Assembly (NCBI GenBank): GCA_030043545.1
Contig: JASHXM010000060.1
Span: forward strand, 1-7,820
Reading direction: 5' to 3'
From: Thermoplasmata archaeon
Lineage (GTDB): Archaea > Thermoplasmatota > Thermoplasmata > Lutacidiplasmatales > UBA184
DNA length: 7,820 bases
Part shown: positions 5,070 through 7,820 of the stretch, one piece after another
Position numbering within the stretch: position 1 is the first letter of the stretch
How the letters are laid out: each line of letters starts with the position of its first letter
The notes under the pieces: model-generated
Told to the model about the DNA's origin: nothing
Database searches by the model: none
Seen by the model: only the letters and a program-made list of their open reading frames with translations
Program-made: the position numbers and the translations under genes

Positions 5070-7475
5070 CTACGCGGCGCGCGCGAGGACCCGCTCGAGG
5101 ACGTCCAGCACGTCGAGCCCGGTCGTGACCGCGCGGCCGGACTCCGGGAACGACTGGGCGGCGACCCACCGCTTCACCTCGGCCGAGCGACCGAGGCCGA
5201 CGACCGGCAGCGAGTAGCGGAGGATCCCCAGCAGGATCGGCGAGCCGGCGAACAGTCCCTTGAGGGCGTCGACGTGCTTCGTCAGGAACGCCCAGACCGC
5301 CCCCGACCGCTCCGGGGCGAGGGAGAGGACGGACTGGAAGATCGTGAGCCACGGCTCGACCAGGAGCTTTCCCTCGAGCAGGAGGCCCAGGCACTCCTCG
5401 ACCCACGCATCGTTCGGCACGGCCCCGAGCGCCAGCGCCCAGCGCATCCGCTCCCCGGCCGTCGACGCCGCGGCCAACCGCTCGCGCAACCCCCGGTACT
5501 CGGGCTCCCCCGCCCGGCGGGCGTACGCGACGAGGATCGGTCGGACCCGCTCCGGGTCCACGCGGTCGAGCCGGTCGAACTCCGTCGCCAGCGACTCCGC
5601 GAACGCCGGGTCGAGCACCACCCGGGTCATCGTCACGCTCTCTCGGAGGGACCGGACCCGTTCCGGCTCCCCGTCGGCCGCCGCCGCGCCGAGCCGCTCC
5701 GTCTGCGCGACGACGATCGCCCGGAGCGCGTCGCGCCACTTCGGGAGGCGTCCGACGACCGACAGAAAGCCGGTCTCGAGGGCGGCCAGCGCCCCGGTGA
5801 CGACGAACGGCTCGGTCTCCCCGACGACCGGTCGGAGCAACTCGAGGTACTCGTCGAGCGTGATCGTCCCCGCGAGGAACAACGCGAGGCCGTCGTTGAG
5901 CAGGCCCCACCGGTCGAGCGGCGGCAACTCGGACCATGCGGCGAGCAACTCCGTCCGGAGCGCCCGGTCGTACTCCACTCGGTAGAACCCGGAGCGACCG
6001 GGGTTGACCACCGGAGTCCCGCTCCCCGCGGGAACCGACGTCCGCGGCGTGTCGAACAGGAGGCGTCGCGCCTCGCCCCCGGTCCGGATCGAGAGCGGGA
6101 TCGGCCACGGTTTCGCGGGCTCCTCCGGGCCGACCCCGAACTGCGCCTGCTCAAGCTCGAGCTGGGAGCCGTTCCTCCGCACCCGGACGACGGGGAATCC
6201 CGGCCGCGCGACCCACTCGCCGAACAGCCGTTCGACCGCGGGCTCCGAGGCGGCGGCGACCGCCGTCCAGAGGTCGCCCGCCGTCGCGTTCCCGTAGCGG
6301 TGGGCGCGCAGGTAGGCGGAGACGCCCCGGCGGAACGCGGCCTCGCCGACGTGCGCCTCCGCCATCCGGAGCACTCCCGCCCCCTTGCCGTAGCTGATAT
6401 CGTCGAAGATCTGGCGGATCTCCTCGGGCTCCCGCACCGCGACCTGGATCGGGTGCGTGTGCGGGAGGGCGTCGAGCGACATCGCCCCCGAGATCCGGCC
6501 GGCGAGGAGCCGCTCCATCGCCTTCGACTCCGGGGCGAGCGTCTCCATCGCCTTCGCCGCGACGAACGTCGCGAAGCTCTCGTTGAGCCAGAGGTCGTCC
6601 CACCAGCGCATCGTGACGAGGTCGCCGAACCACATGTGGGCGACCTCGTGCGAGATCACCTCGTCGGTCGCCCGACGCTGGGCGAGCGTCGTCTGTGCGT
6701 CGTGGAGGAGGTACGACTCCTGCGAGGCGATCGCCCCCCAGTTCTCCATCGCCCCCGTCCCGAACTGCGGGACGGCGATCAGGTGGAGCTTGGGGAGCGG
6801 ATACGGCTCCGCGTAGTAGTCGGCGAAGTAGGCGAGCGACCGCTCGGCGTGCTGGATCGAGTCGCGGCCGCTCGAGGTCCGACCGACCGCCGCGGCGAGG
6901 ATGACCTTCGGGCCCGGCGCCGAGCCCTCGAGCTGCTCGAGCGGCCCGACGGCGAGGTAGAGAAGGTACGTCGCCATCGGGGGCGTCGGCGCGAAGCGGG
7001 TCCGGGTCCGGCCGTCGGGGAGCCGCTCGGTGGCGACGGACGACGTATTGGTGAGGACGGTGAGCTCGCTCGGCGCGACGACCTCGAGCTCGAAGACGGC
7101 CTTCGCGTCGGGGCGGTCGAGGCACGGAAGGAACCGCCGGGCCGCGGCGGGCTCAAAGTAGGTGCTCAGGAGACGCCCGGCCCCGAGCGGGGAGACGAAC
7201 AGGCCCCGGACCCCTCGGTCATCCGCGGCACCGGTGTACTCGATCTCGATCGACCGTGCCCCGGTGGGGATCGGCCCGACCTCCAGGCCGGGAGGAGCGG
7301 TGCGGGGGTGGAACGGAACGGCCGTGCCACCCGATGTGACGGAGCGGATCGAGTGGCCGATCGTGTCGAGGGTGAGCGACCGGGGAAGCTCGCGGGCCGA
7401 GATCGAAACTCGGCCCGAGTACGCGAGCGAGTCGGCGGTGAGTTCGATGCGGAGGGCGTACCGGAGGTCGTCCAC
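5070..7475 (-). CDS. M1-family zinc aminopeptidase, tricorn-interacting factor F2/F3 type
   Basis: An 801-residue cytosolic metallopeptidase removing N-terminal residues from peptides. In Thermoplasma its relatives F2 and F3 finish products of the proteasome and tricorn protease. Seen: an N-terminal beta domain (residues 1-190) with FEPAAARRFLPCLDRPDAKA near 107-126; the exopeptidase motif GAMEN at 241-245; the zinc site HEVAH (H276, E277, H280) with the third ligand E299 in LWLNESFA; the transition-state tyrosine Y362 in ISYGKGAG; WVARPGFPVV near 421-430 closing the catalytic domain; FYRVEYD; and a helical ERAP1-type C-terminal domain to the end. All key residues are intact, and the length matches F2/F3 (about 780 residues). 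No signal peptide is present. The start is GTG at 7475, as the next residues (DDLRYALRIEL) match the usual first strand; the frame is open 20 codons further but without ATG/GTG/TTG. No strong TATA box is seen. Its stop faces the propeller gene 16 bases away. Confidence 0.97.
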   Translation of the reverse strand: MDDLRYALRIELTADSLAYSGRVSISARELPRSLTLDTIGHSIRSVTSGGTAVPFHPRTAPPGLEVGPIPTGARSIEIEYTGAADDRGVRGLFVSPLGAGRLLSTYFEPAAARRFLPCLDRPDAKAVFELEVVAPSELTVLTNTSSVATERLPDGRTRTRFAPTPPMATYLLYLAVGPLEQLEGSAPGPKVILAAAVGRTSSGRDSIQHAERSLAYFADYYAEPYPLPKLHLIAVPQFGTGAMENWGAIASQESYLLHDAQTTLAQRRATDEVISHEVAHMWFGDLVTMRWWDDLWLNESFATFVAAKAMETLAPESKAMERLLAGRISGAMSLDALPHTHPIQVAVREPEEIRQIFDDISYGKGAGVLRMAEAHVGEAAFRRGVSAYLRAHRYGNATAGDLWTAVAAASEPAVERLFGEWVARPGFPVVRVRRNGSQLELEQAQFGVGPEEPAKPWPIPLSIRTGGEARRLLFDTPRTSVPAGSGTPVVNPGRSGFYRVEYDRALRTELLAAWSELPPLDRWGLLNDGLALFLAGTITLDEYLELLRPVVGETEPFVVTGALAALETGFLSVVGRLPKWRDALRAIVVAQTERLGAAAADGEPERVRSLRESVTMTRVVLDPAFAESLATEFDRLDRVDPERVRPILVAYARRAGEPEYRGLRERLAAASTAGERMRWALALGAVPNDAWVEECLGLLLEGKLLVEPWLTIFQSVLSLAPERSGAVWAFLTKHVDALKGLFAGSPILLGILRYSLPVVGLGRSAEVKRWVAAQSFPESGRAVTTGLDVLDVLERVLARAA

Positions 7476-7506
7476 CGGGCCGGGTCCGAGCCGCAGGCGG
7501 GGAAAG

Positions 7507-7526
7507 CCGTTCCGCCCTGCGGACGG
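7507..7526 (-). terminator. Hairpin between the glycine-rich protein gene and the aminopeptidase gene
   Basis: TCCGC (7511-7515) and GCGGA (7519-7523) pair around a 3-base loop, extended by CCG/CGG (7507-7509 with 7524-7526) with one bulged base at 7510. On the minus strand the hairpin lies 9 bases after the TAG stop at 7536-7538 and is followed by a base and then TTT. It could be a weak terminator for the upstream gene, which would make the peptidase a separate unit, but three Ts is a poor tract. Structure seen, role inferred. Confidence 0.3.
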
Positions 7527-7535
7527 AGGGTCGGC

Positions 7536-7820
7536 CTATCCGTCGTGGGGGAGGTAGGCCGGTGACCGGCCGACGGTCCAGCCGCCCCCTCCGCCGCCAC
7601 CGCCGTTCCCGCCCCGTCCCCCACCGCAACCGCCGCCGCCCCCGCCGTGGTGCGGGCGGTTCGCGGTGAAGTCGATCGGGACGGTCGCGTCGCGGTCGTG
7701 CAGGGTGACGGAACCCGCGGACGGGTTCGCCGTGAACCCCGAGACGTTGCCGACGGTGAAGTCGTAGACGCCGTTCGAGAGCCCGGAGAAGCGGATCGTC
7801 TGGGTGTCGGAGCAGACGGT
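7536..7820 (-). CDS. Exported protein with beta domain and glycine-rich tail, C-terminal part (enters from right edge)
   Basis: The last 94 codons and TAG stop of a gene starting beyond the window; no start codon is needed here because the frame is open to the edge. Seen: residues 1-54 of the visible part form the second half of a beta domain (IRFSGLSNGVYDFTVGNVSG, then NPSAGSVTL, then ATVPIDFTAN). This matches the second half of the domain at residues 718-792 of the propeller protein, and archaeal repeats beginning 'FxExGLPxGTxW'. The chain then runs through HH (57-58) into 22 residues of which 19 are Gly, the rest being C65, R69 and N72, then W81 and a short end, SPAYLPHDG. There is no C-terminal membrane helix, so the protein is probably secreted or held at the N terminus; this part cannot show which. 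The single Cys in the Gly-rich region is unusual. It lies 60 bases upstream of the aminopeptidase gene on the same strand. Function unknown. Confidence 0.85.
   Translation of the reverse strand, partial: TVCSDTQTIRFSGLSNGVYDFTVGNVSGFTANPSAGSVTLHDRDATVPIDFTANRPHHGGGGGGCGGGRGGNGGGGGGGGWTVGRSPAYLPHDG
7581..7646 (-). repeat. GGC/GGG-rich codon tract encoding the polyglycine tail
   Basis: Twenty-two codons, nineteen for glycine, written mostly as GGC with some GGG, GGT and GGA. The tract splits into a run of six Gly, then Cys, three Gly, Arg, two Gly, Asn and a run of eight Gly. Mixed glycine codons suggest the tract is kept as protein rather than being a recent simple-repeat slip, though such DNA is prone to length change. 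Confidence 0.7.

Noticed and set aside
4708..6108. Minus-strand open frame spanning the aminopeptidase and propeller 3' ends
   Set aside because: It crosses two real genes, has Arg/Gly-rich composition, and its later part is merely antisense to the anchor of the propeller protein.
5274..7565. Plus-strand open frame of 763 codons opposite the aminopeptidase gene
   Set aside because: It is dominated by Arg, Glu, Pro and Gly with no domain pattern, and lies opposite a gene with every M1 catalytic motif. Long antisense frames are expected at this GC content.
7557..7571. Palindrome with 7-bp arms (GGCCGGT/ACCGGCC) as a regulator site
   Set aside because: It lies inside coding sequence for the Arg/Ser/Pro end of the right-edge protein and is explained by GC-rich codons.

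Overview
This is a GC-rich window (roughly 70% GC by eye) that reads as archaeal, most likely a high-GC member of the Thermoplasmatota. Four things point that way. Start codons sit about 25 bases downstream of TATA-like boxes with no Shine-Dalgarno sequence, as in leaderless transcripts. There is an M1 aminopeptidase of the tricorn-interacting-factor F2/F3 type. A large surface protein carries YVTN beta-propeller repeats, many N-glycosylation sequons and a C-terminal membrane anchor. Finally, two genes carry a 'GLPxxxxW'-type beta domain or its C-terminal half, familiar from archaeal thermopsin-like and surface proteins. The lineage is an inference from gene style; there is no marker gene here.

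Layout. Bases 1-2143 are all minus strand. Read in the direction of transcription they are msrB, a MOSC-domain gene whose GTG start overlaps the msrB stop by 4 bases, a four-helix membrane protein of unknown function with its own TATA box, and the N-terminal 100 codons of a secreted or lipid-facing protein running off the left edge. Bases 2144-2227 form a compact divergent promoter region. Bases 2228-5053 (plus strand) encode a 941-residue surface protein: signal peptide, about 15 YVTN-like blades, two Ig-like domains, a membrane anchor and a proline-rich tail. It converges on the 801-residue M1 aminopeptidase gene (5070-7475, minus) with only 16 bases between the stops. Upstream of the peptidase, bases 7536-7820 (minus) hold the last 94 codons of another exported protein with a glycine-rich tail; this gene enters from the right edge.

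How they fit together. msrB and the MOSC gene almost certainly form one transcription unit, joining repair of oxidised methionine to a putative sulfur- or molybdenum-cofactor-handling protein. The aminopeptidase lacks a signal peptide and should trim peptides in the cytosol. The surface proteins on both sides have no obvious functional tie to it. I see no tRNA, rRNA, CRISPR array, insertion sequence or recognisable defence system. No stretch over 300 bases is left without a gene. The most notable items are the double-propeller surface protein, the glycine-rich exported protein sharing one of its domains, the coupled msrB-MOSC pair, and several well-placed leaderless promoters.
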